This document shows positions 1-6,113 of a stretch of 6,758 nt of DNA, in pieces. The translations under genes were made by a program, and so were the position numbers. Positions within the stretch are counted from its first letter, which is position 1; each line of letters begins with the position of its first letter. Under the pieces are notes generated by a model. That model was not told the DNA's origin. It was given only the letters and a program-made list of their open reading frames with translations, and made no database searches. This stretch comes from Ignavibacteriota bacterium (lineage in GTDB: Bacteria > Bacteroidota > Ignavibacteria > Tepidaquicellales > Tepidaquicellaceae): positions 15,250-22,007 of the forward strand of contig PNBM01000356.1 in NCBI GenBank assembly GCA_003135995.1. The letters run 5' to 3'.

Positions 1-103
1 AATTATTATACGCAGTTCGATTTTAAATAAATAACACTTCAAATAGAAATATTATTATATCCATGTGAGAACTAAATAAATCTTAATTATTTAAAATTTA
101 TTG

Positions 104-133
104 TTTACATCTTAAATATTAGAAAAATATAAC
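104..133 (+). promoter_or_regulatory. Possible sigma70-like promoter before the acyl carrier protein gene
   Basis: TTTACA at 104-109 and TATAAC at 128-133 are separated by 18 bp, each one mismatch from the sigma70 consensus. A transcript would start near 140 and leave a very short leader. In sequence this AT-rich, chance matches are common, and a Bacteroidota host would use a different consensus (TAnnTTTG at -7), which I do not see here. It is a weak candidate only. Confidence 0.2.
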
Positions 134-141
134 AAATAAAC

Positions 142-145
142 GGAG
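142..145 (+). promoter_or_regulatory. Shine-Dalgarno site of the acyl carrier protein gene
   Basis: GGAG lies five bases before the ATG at 151. It is the only clear Shine-Dalgarno sequence among the eight genes; the others have A/T-rich leaders. It supports the chosen start and suggests the carrier protein is translated more strongly than its neighbours. Confidence 0.6.
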
Positions 146-150
146 AAAAA

Positions 151-387
151 ATGGACCTAAATATATTTATTAAAAATTTCGAAGAAGCAATTGAAGGGAT
201 TGAACAGGGCTCTATCACCCCGGAAACAGAATTTAAAAAAATAGAGCAATGGAATTCGTTAGCAGTACTGACGCTGATGGCGATGGTTGACTCTGAGTTT
301 GGAGTTGAATTAACAGTGGACGAAATAGTTAAAAAATGCAACACCGTAAGCCAATTATTTGAATTAATAATTTCAAAGAAAAATTAA
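151..387 (+). CDS. Acyl carrier protein
   Basis: This is a 78-residue acidic protein with the length and helical pattern of an acyl carrier protein. The phosphopantetheine attachment site is Ser36 in W-N-S-L, where primary-metabolism ACPs have D-S-L, followed by a helix II rich in Leu, Met and Val and the typical F-G-V-E-L turn. The Asp to Asn change before the serine and the Trp at 34 mark it as a specialised, pathway-specific carrier rather than the fatty-acid-synthesis AcpP. It would carry an acyl group as a thioester in the cytoplasm. The next gene is a FabG-like reductase 8 bp downstream, so the likely cargo is a beta-ketoacyl or hydroxyacyl group destined for a sugar; this job is inferred from context. 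The ATG at 151 is backed by a GGAG. A D-alanyl-carrier-like or peptidyl-carrier role cannot be excluded. Confidence 0.88.
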   Translation: MDLNIFIKNFEEAIEGIEQGSITPETEFKKIEQWNSLAVLTLMAMVDSEFGVELTVDEIVKKCNTVSQLFELIISKKN

Positions 388-395
388 TAAATCAT

Positions 396-1142
396 ATGTC
401 TGAACCATTTGATTTAAGCGGGAAAACTATATTAGTGACGGGGGCTTCCTCGGGATTAGGTAGACAAATATGCATTACCGCATCGAGGATGGGTGCGAAC
501 ATAATTGCAACAGGAAGAAATAAAGATAAATTAGCTGAAACTGCAGGAATGTCAATTAAAGAAAAGGTTGAAATGATTATCTGTGATTTAAATGATTCAG
601 AAAATATGCTGGATATGGTTAAAAAGTTACCGGGGTTAAACGGAGTGGTTTATTCGGCAGGAATAGTGAAATTTATGCCTTTAAAATTTGCGAATAAAAA
701 AATAATTAATGACGTTTTCCAGATTAATTGTATTGCACCTATAATTTTAATCTCGGAATTGTTAAAGAAAAGATTAATTTTTAATAATTCTTCAATAGTT
801 TTTATCAATTCTATTATGTCCAAAATTGCTGTTCTTGGAAATGGAATTTACTCCGCTTCAAAATCAGCATTGTCAGGTTTTGCGAAAGTACTTGCATTAG
901 AACTTTCGTCCCAGAAGATTCGGGTTAATTCAATCTCACCGGGAATGGTACGAACACCTATGGCAGATCAGACCGCAAAAATTCTTTCGGAAGACGCAAT
1001 AAAAGAAGATGAGAAAAAATATCCGCTGGGTTATGGTGAACCAGAAGATATATCGAATACAGTCATTTTTCTATTATCCGATGCCAGCAAATGGATGACG
1101 GGTAGTGACGTAATAATTGACGGCGGATATTTAATACAGTAA
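396..1142 (+). CDS. SDR family oxidoreductase, 3-oxoacyl-ACP reductase (FabG)-like
   Basis: This 248-residue protein is a classical short-chain dehydrogenase/reductase of full length. The cofactor-binding motif TGASSGLG is at 15-22, with T-G-R at 39-41 whose Arg suggests NADPH, and C-D-L at 63-65 near the adenine. The structural NAG motif is Y-S-A-G at 86-89. The catalytic tetrad is Asn111, Ser139, Tyr152 and Lys156 (YSASK), followed by SPG at 181-183 and a normal D-G-G-Y end. All catalytic residues are present, so it should be active. It starts 8 bp after the acyl carrier protein gene without a visible Shine-Dalgarno, which suggests coupled translation. That pairing makes reduction of a 3-oxoacyl group on the ACP the best guess (inference). 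SDR sequence alone does not fix the substrate, so a sugar-keto reductase remains possible. The TAA stop is in frame with the following glycosyltransferase. Confidence 0.9.
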   Translation: MSEPFDLSGKTILVTGASSGLGRQICITASRMGANIIATGRNKDKLAETAGMSIKEKVEMIICDLNDSENMLDMVKKLPGLNGVVYSAGIVKFMPLKFANKKIINDVFQINCIAPIILISELLKKRLIFNNSSIVFINSIMSKIAVLGNGIYSASKSALSGFAKVLALELSSQKIRVNSISPGMVRTPMADQTAKILSEDAIKEDEKKYPLGYGEPEDISNTVIFLLSDASKWMTGSDVIIDGGYLIQ

Positions 1143-1148
1143 CATAAT

Positions 1149-2057
1149 ATAAACTTCCTTAAAAAATTATTTTTTAAAATAGCGGCAGAATCAGGATATT
1201 ATCCATTAATTTCAATAATTACACCTTCATTTAATCAATCTGATTATATCGAAGAAACAATATTGAGCGTAATTAACCAGGACTATGGGAATAAAGAATA
1301 TATTATTATAGATGGGGGTTCTACAGATGGTACCATTGATATTATTAAAAAATACGAAAAAAAAATTGATTACTGGATAAGTAAAAAAGATAATGGTCAG
1401 AGCGATGCAATTAATACAGGTTTTAAATTAGCCAAGGGAGATATTTTGTTCTGGTTAAATTCCGATGATACATTAAATAACGGAGCTTTGACTAAAGTTT
1501 CGGAATTTTTTTACAATAATGAAAATATTGAAGTAATTTATGGTGATGCCAATTTAATTGATATGAAAGGAAATTTTTTATATTTAGAAAGACATCTCCC
1601 TTTTCATTTTTACATATGTATATTTTTAGGTTGTGGCAGAAATATGCCTCAAATGGGAACATTTATAAAAAGGAGCGCTTATAAAAGAGCCGGAAATTAT
1701 GTAAGAAATGATTTTAAATTCAATATGGATGGAGAATTATGGTCAAGAATAATTACTAAAAATAACGTAAAATATTTTAAATATACTTTTGCTAATTACC
1801 GTAAACATAGTTTAACTAAATCCTACGCAACAAAAGTTCATCCTGAATCTATTTCCAGAAGTAAATTTGAGTTGGAATTCGAACTAAAGAATTCATTTAA
1901 AAAATTAAAAATATCAAAAATATTAAAGTTTGAATATTTTAAATTTTTATTGTATTTCTTTGCAATTCAAAGAATTTTTTTACGTTTTATTCGCGGTCAT
2001 TACTTTTCCCGTGATATTATTCGCTATCATTTGTCTAAAGTTCTGAACATTAAATAA
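1149..2057 (+). CDS. Family 2 (GT-A) glycosyltransferase with a non-standard start
   Basis: This GT-A fold transferase would move a sugar from a nucleotide donor to a growing glycan on the cytoplasmic face. With the tentative ATA start at 1149 it has 302 residues. The first strand I-S-I-I-T-P-S-F-N-Q is at 21-30, the nucleotide-binding DGGSTDGT at 55-62, DNGQSDA at 81-87, the metal-binding N-S-D-D at 104-107, and the acceptor-side M-D-G-E-L-W around 193-198. A basic, hydrophobic C-terminus may touch the membrane. The conserved first strand (from about 1203) lies upstream of the first standard start codon, a TTG at 1263, which would delete it. No ATG, GTG or TTG occurs in this frame between the preceding TAA (1140-1142) and 1263. 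Real initiation is therefore probably at a rare codon (ATA 1149 or 1179, ATT 1209), or the start was lost. From the TTG, only 264 residues would be made. Family is certain; donor and acceptor are unknown. Confidence 0.85.
   Translation: MNFLKKLFFKIAAESGYYPLISIITPSFNQSDYIEETILSVINQDYGNKEYIIIDGGSTDGTIDIIKKYEKKIDYWISKKDNGQSDAINTGFKLAKGDILFWLNSDDTLNNGALTKVSEFFYNNENIEVIYGDANLIDMKGNFLYLERHLPFHFYICIFLGCGRNMPQMGTFIKRSAYKRAGNYVRNDFKFNMDGELWSRIITKNNVKYFKYTFANYRKHSLTKSYATKVHPESISRSKFELEFELKNSFKKLKISKILKFEYFKFLLYFFAIQRIFLRFIRGHYFSRDIIRYHLSKVLNIK
1164..1181 (+). repeat. Copy 1 of an 18-bp AT-rich direct repeat
   Basis: AAATTATTTTTTAAAATA occurs here, 21 bp after the SDR stop, and again at 3992-4009, 17 bp after the deacetylase stop. 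In both places an ATAATATAAA lies just upstream (1144-1153 and 3985-3994, the latter overlapping the repeat by three bases). Here the repeat also falls in the open frame of the glycosyltransferase, encoding K-L-F-F-K-I. It is low in complexity and may be coincidence, but both copies sit at gene junctions. Confidence 0.35.
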
Positions 2058-2061
2058 TAGT

Positions 2062-3078
2062 ATGTCTGAAATATACTTATCGAAAGATTATTATGATAAA
2101 TTTTTAGAATTTAATATTACAAATTTCAAAAGACCAAATTATAAAAAAAGATTTGAATTTCAGTTTTTTAAAAATGTTTATTTAGAGAACAATTCATTTC
2201 CAATAGCAGCAATAACTGTTAACAACCTAAATGAAATTAACGGGCAATTCCTGGTTACACCTTCCAAATATGTGTTAAATGATTTAGTTAAAAATTGTTA
2301 TTTCGGTTCTGATTATTTTGTAGAGGAGAATTCCCGTTCTTCTTTAGCCGGTTTTTATTTATTAAAAAAGGTTATAAGTGATTATTCTCCTCAAATAGCT
2401 ATCGGGTCTACAGAAGTTGCTATAAAAATATTAAAATTGATGCATTATCCATATATTGGAAATATTAATAAATATTTTTGGTTTAGAAAAATACCTTACA
2501 GGGGATTGAATAAATCTAAAAGGAAGTCTGAAGCTATTAATAATTTTAACTACCCGGATACTCTAAGTATAGATAATAATAAAGTACATAAATATAATTT
2601 TAAGGATAAAATTTCTGATTATAATGTGGAAAATATTATTTTCTTCGAAAGAACACCGGATTTTTTAAAATGGAGATTTTCTTCCGAATTATATGGAGTA
2701 TATAAAATCCATTTACCTGAAAATGAAAATAATTATTTTGTTGTGCGTGTAACTAACTGGAAATTTCTAAGATTAATTATCTTAATTGACTATCGATTTG
2801 ATATCAGGAATGTTTATGTTTTCGGTCTTATGCTCAAATGTTGTAAAAAATTAGCTAAAATATTTGATCTGGATGGTGTAATGATACCTAGTTCATATTC
2901 TTTAATTGATAAGGAATTAAAAAAAAATTTATTTATCAAAATTGGAAATCCAACTTCAATTATGACGAATATTATCTCAGATATTTTTACGGAAGAAAAA
3001 ATTAATAAACGGGATGTTATTATAGCCACCTTTGCTGACTCCGACTGCGATTTTAATCTTGGCTCTGAATATATATGA
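2062..3078 (+). CDS. GNAT-fold acyltransferase-like protein
   Basis: This 338-residue protein resembles the two-part GNAT-like proteins common in polysaccharide loci. The N-terminal half holds a GNAT-like core: G-Q-F-L-V-T-P at 61-67, an acidic strand with Y-F-V-E-E around 85-89, then the pyrophosphate-loop region R-S-S-L-A-G at 92-97, and an I-A-I-G-S-T strand leading to a Y-P-Y-I-G segment. The loop departs from the usual (R/Q)xxGx(G/A): the first Gly is Leu95, the last is kept as Gly97. The C-terminal half has E-R-T-P-D-F-L-K-W-R-F at 196-206 and ends with a D-S-D-C-D motif, both typical of this group. It begins 4 bp after the glycosyltransferase stop and its stop overlaps the next start. 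The likely role is acylation of an amino sugar, perhaps using the ACP-bound acyl group made by the first two genes (inference). No signal peptide is seen, so it should be cytoplasmic. Assignment rests on pattern, not on a catalytic residue. Confidence 0.6.
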   Translation: MSEIYLSKDYYDKFLEFNITNFKRPNYKKRFEFQFFKNVYLENNSFPIAAITVNNLNEINGQFLVTPSKYVLNDLVKNCYFGSDYFVEENSRSSLAGFYLLKKVISDYSPQIAIGSTEVAIKILKLMHYPYIGNINKYFWFRKIPYRGLNKSKRKSEAINNFNYPDTLSIDNNKVHKYNFKDKISDYNVENIIFFERTPDFLKWRFSSELYGVYKIHLPENENNYFVVRVTNWKFLRLIILIDYRFDIRNVYVFGLMLKCCKKLAKIFDLDGVMIPSSYSLIDKELKKNLFIKIGNPTSIMTNIISDIFTEEKINKRDVIIATFADSDCDFNLGSEYI

Positions 3079-3974
3079 TGAAATTATCACATCCGGCGTA
3101 CTCTGATAAACCTTTGATTGCATATATTTTGGGCATAATTGCCCTGGTATTTAATAACTTGAAGTTACTGGATTTGCTATTATTATTTCAAAAGTATATT
3201 TTTAAAAATAATTTCATAAAAATAATAAATTATCACGGGAACAATCCTGATTTTGAAAAAAACTTTGAACTGCACCTGCAAATATTGGCAAAACATTTCG
3301 AAGCAGTTGATGAAATTTACTTGAATAATTTTTTTTCGGCAAAAATCGGAAAGAAGAAAAAACCGGGCATTATAATATCATTTGATGACGGGATAATTAC
3401 TAATTATAAAATTGCAAAACCCCTTTTGGAGAAATACAAATTAACAGGCTGGTTTTTCATACCTTCAGAAATTGTTAATATCGAGCCGAAAAAACAAGAA
3501 AAATACGCAAAAAGTCATCAAATCAATTATGAATACTTGAAGTTTACTGAAAGAATATTTATGAATGAAACGGAAATAACTGAGTTATCTAAAAATCATG
3601 TGATTGGTTCCCATACAGTTTCACATTACCGTTTCGAGAATAATGATAGCAAAGAAAAATTACTTTACGAAATTAAGGATTCGAAAACTATGATTGAAAA
3701 AATAATTAATAAAAAAGTAATTTGTTTTTGTTGGGTCGGTGGTGAAATATCACATTACACACACGATGCGATGAAAATTATTATTGATTCCGGCTATACA
3801 TATTCATTTATGACGAAATCAGGATTAATCAGATTAAATTCTAATAAAATGATGTTGCATAGAACTAATATAGAAGATTATTTTAATCTGAGTTTACTGA
3901 AACTACATTTAAGTGGAATTATGGATTTAATGTATTATTTTCAGCGTAAGAAGGTTAATAGTATTGTTTCATAA
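3075..3974 (+). CDS. Polysaccharide deacetylase (NodB-like, CE4 family)
   Basis: This 299-residue protein carries the NodB homology domain, which uses a metal to hydrolyse N- or O-acetyl groups from sugars. Motif 1 is S-F-D-D-G at 102-106 (Asp104 catalytic base, Asp105 metal ligand by family precedent). Motif 2 is G-S-H-T-V-S-H at 178-184 with metal ligands His180 and His184. The late motif is L-H-R-T at 261-264, with His262 as the usual catalytic His. The third motif is unusual: C-W-V-G-G-E at 219-224 replaces the normal R-x-P-x-G. A hydrophobic stretch at about 13-38 may be a membrane anchor or an amphipathic helix, and about 30 extra residues sit between motifs 1 and 2. The ATGATGA overlap with the preceding gene (4 bp) indicates translational coupling; a second ATG follows at 3078. 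The substrate is unknown; a lipid-linked or nascent glycan in this pathway is likely. Confidence 0.85.
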   Translation: MMKLSHPAYSDKPLIAYILGIIALVFNNLKLLDLLLLFQKYIFKNNFIKIINYHGNNPDFEKNFELHLQILAKHFEAVDEIYLNNFFSAKIGKKKKPGIIISFDDGIITNYKIAKPLLEKYKLTGWFFIPSEIVNIEPKKQEKYAKSHQINYEYLKFTERIFMNETEITELSKNHVIGSHTVSHYRFENNDSKEKLLYEIKDSKTMIEKIINKKVICFCWVGGEISHYTHDAMKIIIDSGYTYSFMTKSGLIRLNSNKMMLHRTNIEDYFNLSLLKLHLSGIMDLMYYFQRKKVNSIVS

Positions 3975-4024
3975 ATAACTCTATATAATATAAATTATTT
4001 TTTAAAATACATAAAAATTTAAAA
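3975..4024 (+). promoter_or_regulatory. Spacer with possible internal promoter
   Basis: This 50-bp gap is the only sizeable one between genes. It is almost pure A/T and has an exact TATAAT at 3984-3989. No good -35 box stands 16-18 bp upstream. A TAGTATTG at 3959-3966, just inside the deacetylase gene, is one mismatch from the Bacteroidota -7 element TAnnTTTG. There is no GC stem followed by T's, so no terminator is called. A secondary promoter for the epimerase-family gene is possible but unproven. Confidence 0.25.
3992..4009 (+). repeat. Copy 2 of the 18-bp AT-rich direct repeat
   Basis: This is identical to 1164-1181. It lies in the spacer between the deacetylase and the nucleotide-sugar enzyme, 15 bp before the latter's start, and directly follows the TATAAT. 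A role in transcription is possible; chance in AT-rich DNA is an equally fair explanation. Confidence 0.35.
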
Positions 4025-4996
4025 ATGAAGGTTTTAATAACAGGAGGAGCGGGTTTTATAGGCTCTCATTTAAGCGAAAAATTTCTAAATGAAGGGAAAA
4101 AAGTTGTATCGGTAGATGATTTATCTACAGGTAGTTATGAAAATATTTCTCATCTTACGAACAATAAAAACTTTCAGTTTGTATACGAAACAATATTCAA
4201 TGAAACTGTAGTTGATAGAATAGTTTCCGAATGCGATATGATTGTTCACCTCGCAGCCGCAGTTGGAGTTGAATTAGTAATGAGTAATCAGGTAAAAGTA
4301 ATTGAAACTAATATACATGGAACCGATACGATTTTAAAAATAGCCAACAGGTACAGAAAGAAAATATTGATTGCTTCAACTTCCGAGGTATATGGAAAAA
4401 ACGATAAAACTCCATTTTCAGAGACAGATGATTTTTTAATGGGGGCAACTATAAATGCAAGATGGAGTTATGCTTGTACAAAAGCTATCGATGAATTTCT
4501 TGCTTTAGCATATCATAAAGAGTTCAATTTACCGGTCATTATAGTAAGATTGTTTAACACGGTAGGACCAAAGCAAACAGGGCAATATGGAATGGTCATT
4601 CCGAGATTTGTCAAGCAGGCTCTGAAAAGTGAAAATATTACTGTTTATGGTGACGGGAACCAAACAAGATGCTTTTGCCATGTAACCGATGTTTGCCAGG
4701 CTTTGTCCAAATTGTTGTACTCACCGAAAGCTGTCGGGGAAATAGTAAATGTCGGAAGTAATTACGAAATTACCATTCGAGATTTAGCGTTAAAAATTAT
4801 TAAGCAGACAAAGAGTAAATCAAATATTAAAATGATATCTTATGAAAAAGCTTATCAATCAGGTTTTGAGGATATGCTTAAGAGGGTACCGGATATAAGT
4901 AAAGTTAAAAAATTGGTGAATTTCGTACCCGTAAAATCGCTCGAAGAAATAATTTACGATGTCAAAGATTATATGCTGAAAACAGGACGATATTAA
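4025..4996 (+). CDS. NAD-dependent nucleotide-sugar epimerase/dehydratase family, UDP-glucuronate decarboxylase-like
   Basis: This 323-residue extended SDR is complete. The NAD-binding T-G-G-A-G-F-I-G is at 6-13, with D-D-L-S-T-G at 31-36 gripping the adenosine ribose and H-L-A-A at 75-78. The active site has A-S-T-S-E-V-Y-G at 117-124, Tyr149 and Lys153 in Y-A-C-T-K, and G-D-G-N-Q-T-R at 209-215. Glu121 after Ser120 is the pattern of UDP-glucuronate decarboxylases (UXS and the ArnA decarboxylase domain); 4,6-dehydratases have Asp there and 4-epimerases usually a small residue. Arg215 aligns with the arginine used for the carboxylate or phosphate end. This favours making UDP-xylose or a related pentose, by family analogy. 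The protein could still be an epimerase or dehydratase, since the group is often annotated only broadly. It follows the 50-bp spacer and precedes a glycosyltransferase by one base, so it probably supplies that enzyme's donor. It is a soluble cytoplasmic enzyme. Confidence 0.85.
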   Translation: MKVLITGGAGFIGSHLSEKFLNEGKKVVSVDDLSTGSYENISHLTNNKNFQFVYETIFNETVVDRIVSECDMIVHLAAAVGVELVMSNQVKVIETNIHGTDTILKIANRYRKKILIASTSEVYGKNDKTPFSETDDFLMGATINARWSYACTKAIDEFLALAYHKEFNLPVIIVRLFNTVGPKQTGQYGMVIPRFVKQALKSENITVYGDGNQTRCFCHVTDVCQALSKLLYSPKAVGEIVNVGSNYEITIRDLALKIIKQTKSKSNIKMISYEKAYQSGFEDMLKRVPDISKVKKLVNFVPVKSLEEIIYDVKDYMLKTGRY

Positions 4997-4997
4997 T

Positions 4998-6110
4998 TTG
5001 AATATTAAAAACATATTATATATCGGCAGTGTTTATCCGACATTGCATGGTGCATCGGTTGCCGCAAAATTTTTAGTCGAAGGTTTAAGAGATGCCGGCT
5101 ATAATGTTTCATTACTAAATACTGTATTTAATGAATCTTTAATATCGCTGGAAAAATTTTCATTAATTAAAATTTTTAAATTTGTTGTTTATTACCTTAA
5201 TTTATTATTAATTTTAATTTTTAAAAAAATCGATTGCGTGATAATTATACATTCATTAAGATGGATTGCATTCTACAAAGATTCACTATATATCAGACTT
5301 TGTTATATCTTTAATAAAAAAATAATTCTTTATGCACAAGGGGAAGGTTTTTTTGAACTATTTTATGAAAAACTTCCTAATAAAAAGAAAAAATATATCG
5401 ATAGGATATTCAGGAAAATCAGTAAAGTAGTTGTTGTATCTAATTCTATTAAAAAAGAATATCTCAAATGGCTAAGTGAAGATGATATTAACGTTATATT
5501 TAATATTTGCCAGCCTATCATTCCTCAAAACGAAGAAATTAAAAAAAAGGATAACGAAGAAATAAATTTATTATTCTTATCAATGATAATAGAAAATAAA
5601 GGGATATTTATTTTACTTGAAGCTTTTAAAGACTTATTAAATAAATATAATAACTTGAGACTGATAGTATGCGGGGATTTTTTATCTTCAAGAGAAATCG
5701 ATAAGAATAGGTTTTTTAATTTTATTAAAGATAATAAGGTTGGTAATTTTATTGATTATAGAGGTCGTGTATCAGGAGAATTGAAAAAACAAGCATATCT
5801 GGATGCTGATATTTTCATTCTCCCGACTTTAAGAGAGTCATTCGGCATTGTTAATATTGAAGCAATGTCATCAGCATTGCCGGTTATATCGACTTGTCAG
5901 GGCGCAATTCCCGAATATATTATTAATTATGAAAATGGTTTTATTGTTAATCCTTTAAATTCCGAAAATTTAAGTAAACATATTGAATTAGTATTAAAAG
6001 ATCACGATTTGAAATATCAAATGGGTTTGAACAACCGAGAAAAGTTCTTTGAAATGTTTTCTGAAGATATATTTATAAACAAATGGTCCAGATGCCTGGA
6101 TTCACTTTAA
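4998..6110 (+). CDS. Family 4 (GT-B) glycosyltransferase
   Basis: This 370-residue retaining glycosyltransferase has the two Rossmann-like domains of GT-B enzymes. The N-terminal acceptor domain opens with I-L-Y-I-G-S-V-Y and the H-G-A-S loop at 17-20. A strongly hydrophobic patch at about 55-76 and basic residues suggest attachment to the inner membrane. The donor domain begins near 190, with N-K-G at 200-202 and the family signature E-S-F-G-I-V-N-I-E, where Glu280 and Glu288 form the EX7E motif that holds the nucleotide sugar. Length is normal. The start is a TTG at 4998, one base after the previous stop: an in-frame TGA at 4977-4979 leaves no ATG or GTG, and the first strand begins directly after it. 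The tight spacing points to coupled translation. The donor may be the product of the preceding gene (inference); sugar and linkage cannot be read from sequence. Confidence 0.9.
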   Translation: MNIKNILYIGSVYPTLHGASVAAKFLVEGLRDAGYNVSLLNTVFNESLISLEKFSLIKIFKFVVYYLNLLLILIFKKIDCVIIIHSLRWIAFYKDSLYIRLCYIFNKKIILYAQGEGFFELFYEKLPNKKKKYIDRIFRKISKVVVVSNSIKKEYLKWLSEDDINVIFNICQPIIPQNEEIKKKDNEEINLLFLSMIIENKGIFILLEAFKDLLNKYNNLRLIVCGDFLSSREIDKNRFFNFIKDNKVGNFIDYRGRVSGELKKQAYLDADIFILPTLRESFGIVNIEAMSSALPVISTCQGAIPEYIINYENGFIVNPLNSENLSKHIELVLKDHDLKYQMGLNNREKFFEMFSEDIFINKWSRCLDSL

Positions 6111-6113
6111 AAA

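Larger units (their letters stand above)
1..150. other. AT-rich leader, possible tail of an upstream gene
   Basis: This stretch is very AT-rich and holds no recognisable gene. All three forward frames are open at the left edge and close within the first 34 bases (stops at 24-26, 28-30 and 32-34). The last few codons of an upstream gene may therefore lie here, but the frame cannot be chosen. The rest looks like the 5' region of the acyl carrier protein gene. A/T-only inverted repeats (for example 75-81 with 96-102) are present but have no GC stem, so I do not call a terminator. Confidence 0.4.

Noticed and set aside
1..30. Tail of an upstream coding gene (nine codons then TAA in frame 1)
   Set aside because: All three frames are open at the edge and end within 34 bases, so none can be preferred from this sequence.
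74..102. A/T-only inverted repeat (75-81 with 96-102) as a terminator or regulatory hairpin
   Set aside because: The stem has seven A-T pairs, no G-C pairs and a long loop, and no T-run follows; such pairs are expected by chance in DNA this AT-rich.
105..344. 79-residue open frame on the minus strand
   Set aside because: It lies antisense to the acyl carrier protein gene, has no recognisable domain and no ribosome binding site; it is a shadow frame.
2814..3029. 71-residue open frame on the minus strand
   Set aside because: It is fully inside the GNAT-like gene on the opposite strand and looks like a low-complexity shadow of it.
3975..4024. Rho-independent terminator between the deacetylase and the epimerase-family gene
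   Set aside because: There is no GC-containing stem; the T-run at 3998-4003 is part of the AT-rich repeat.
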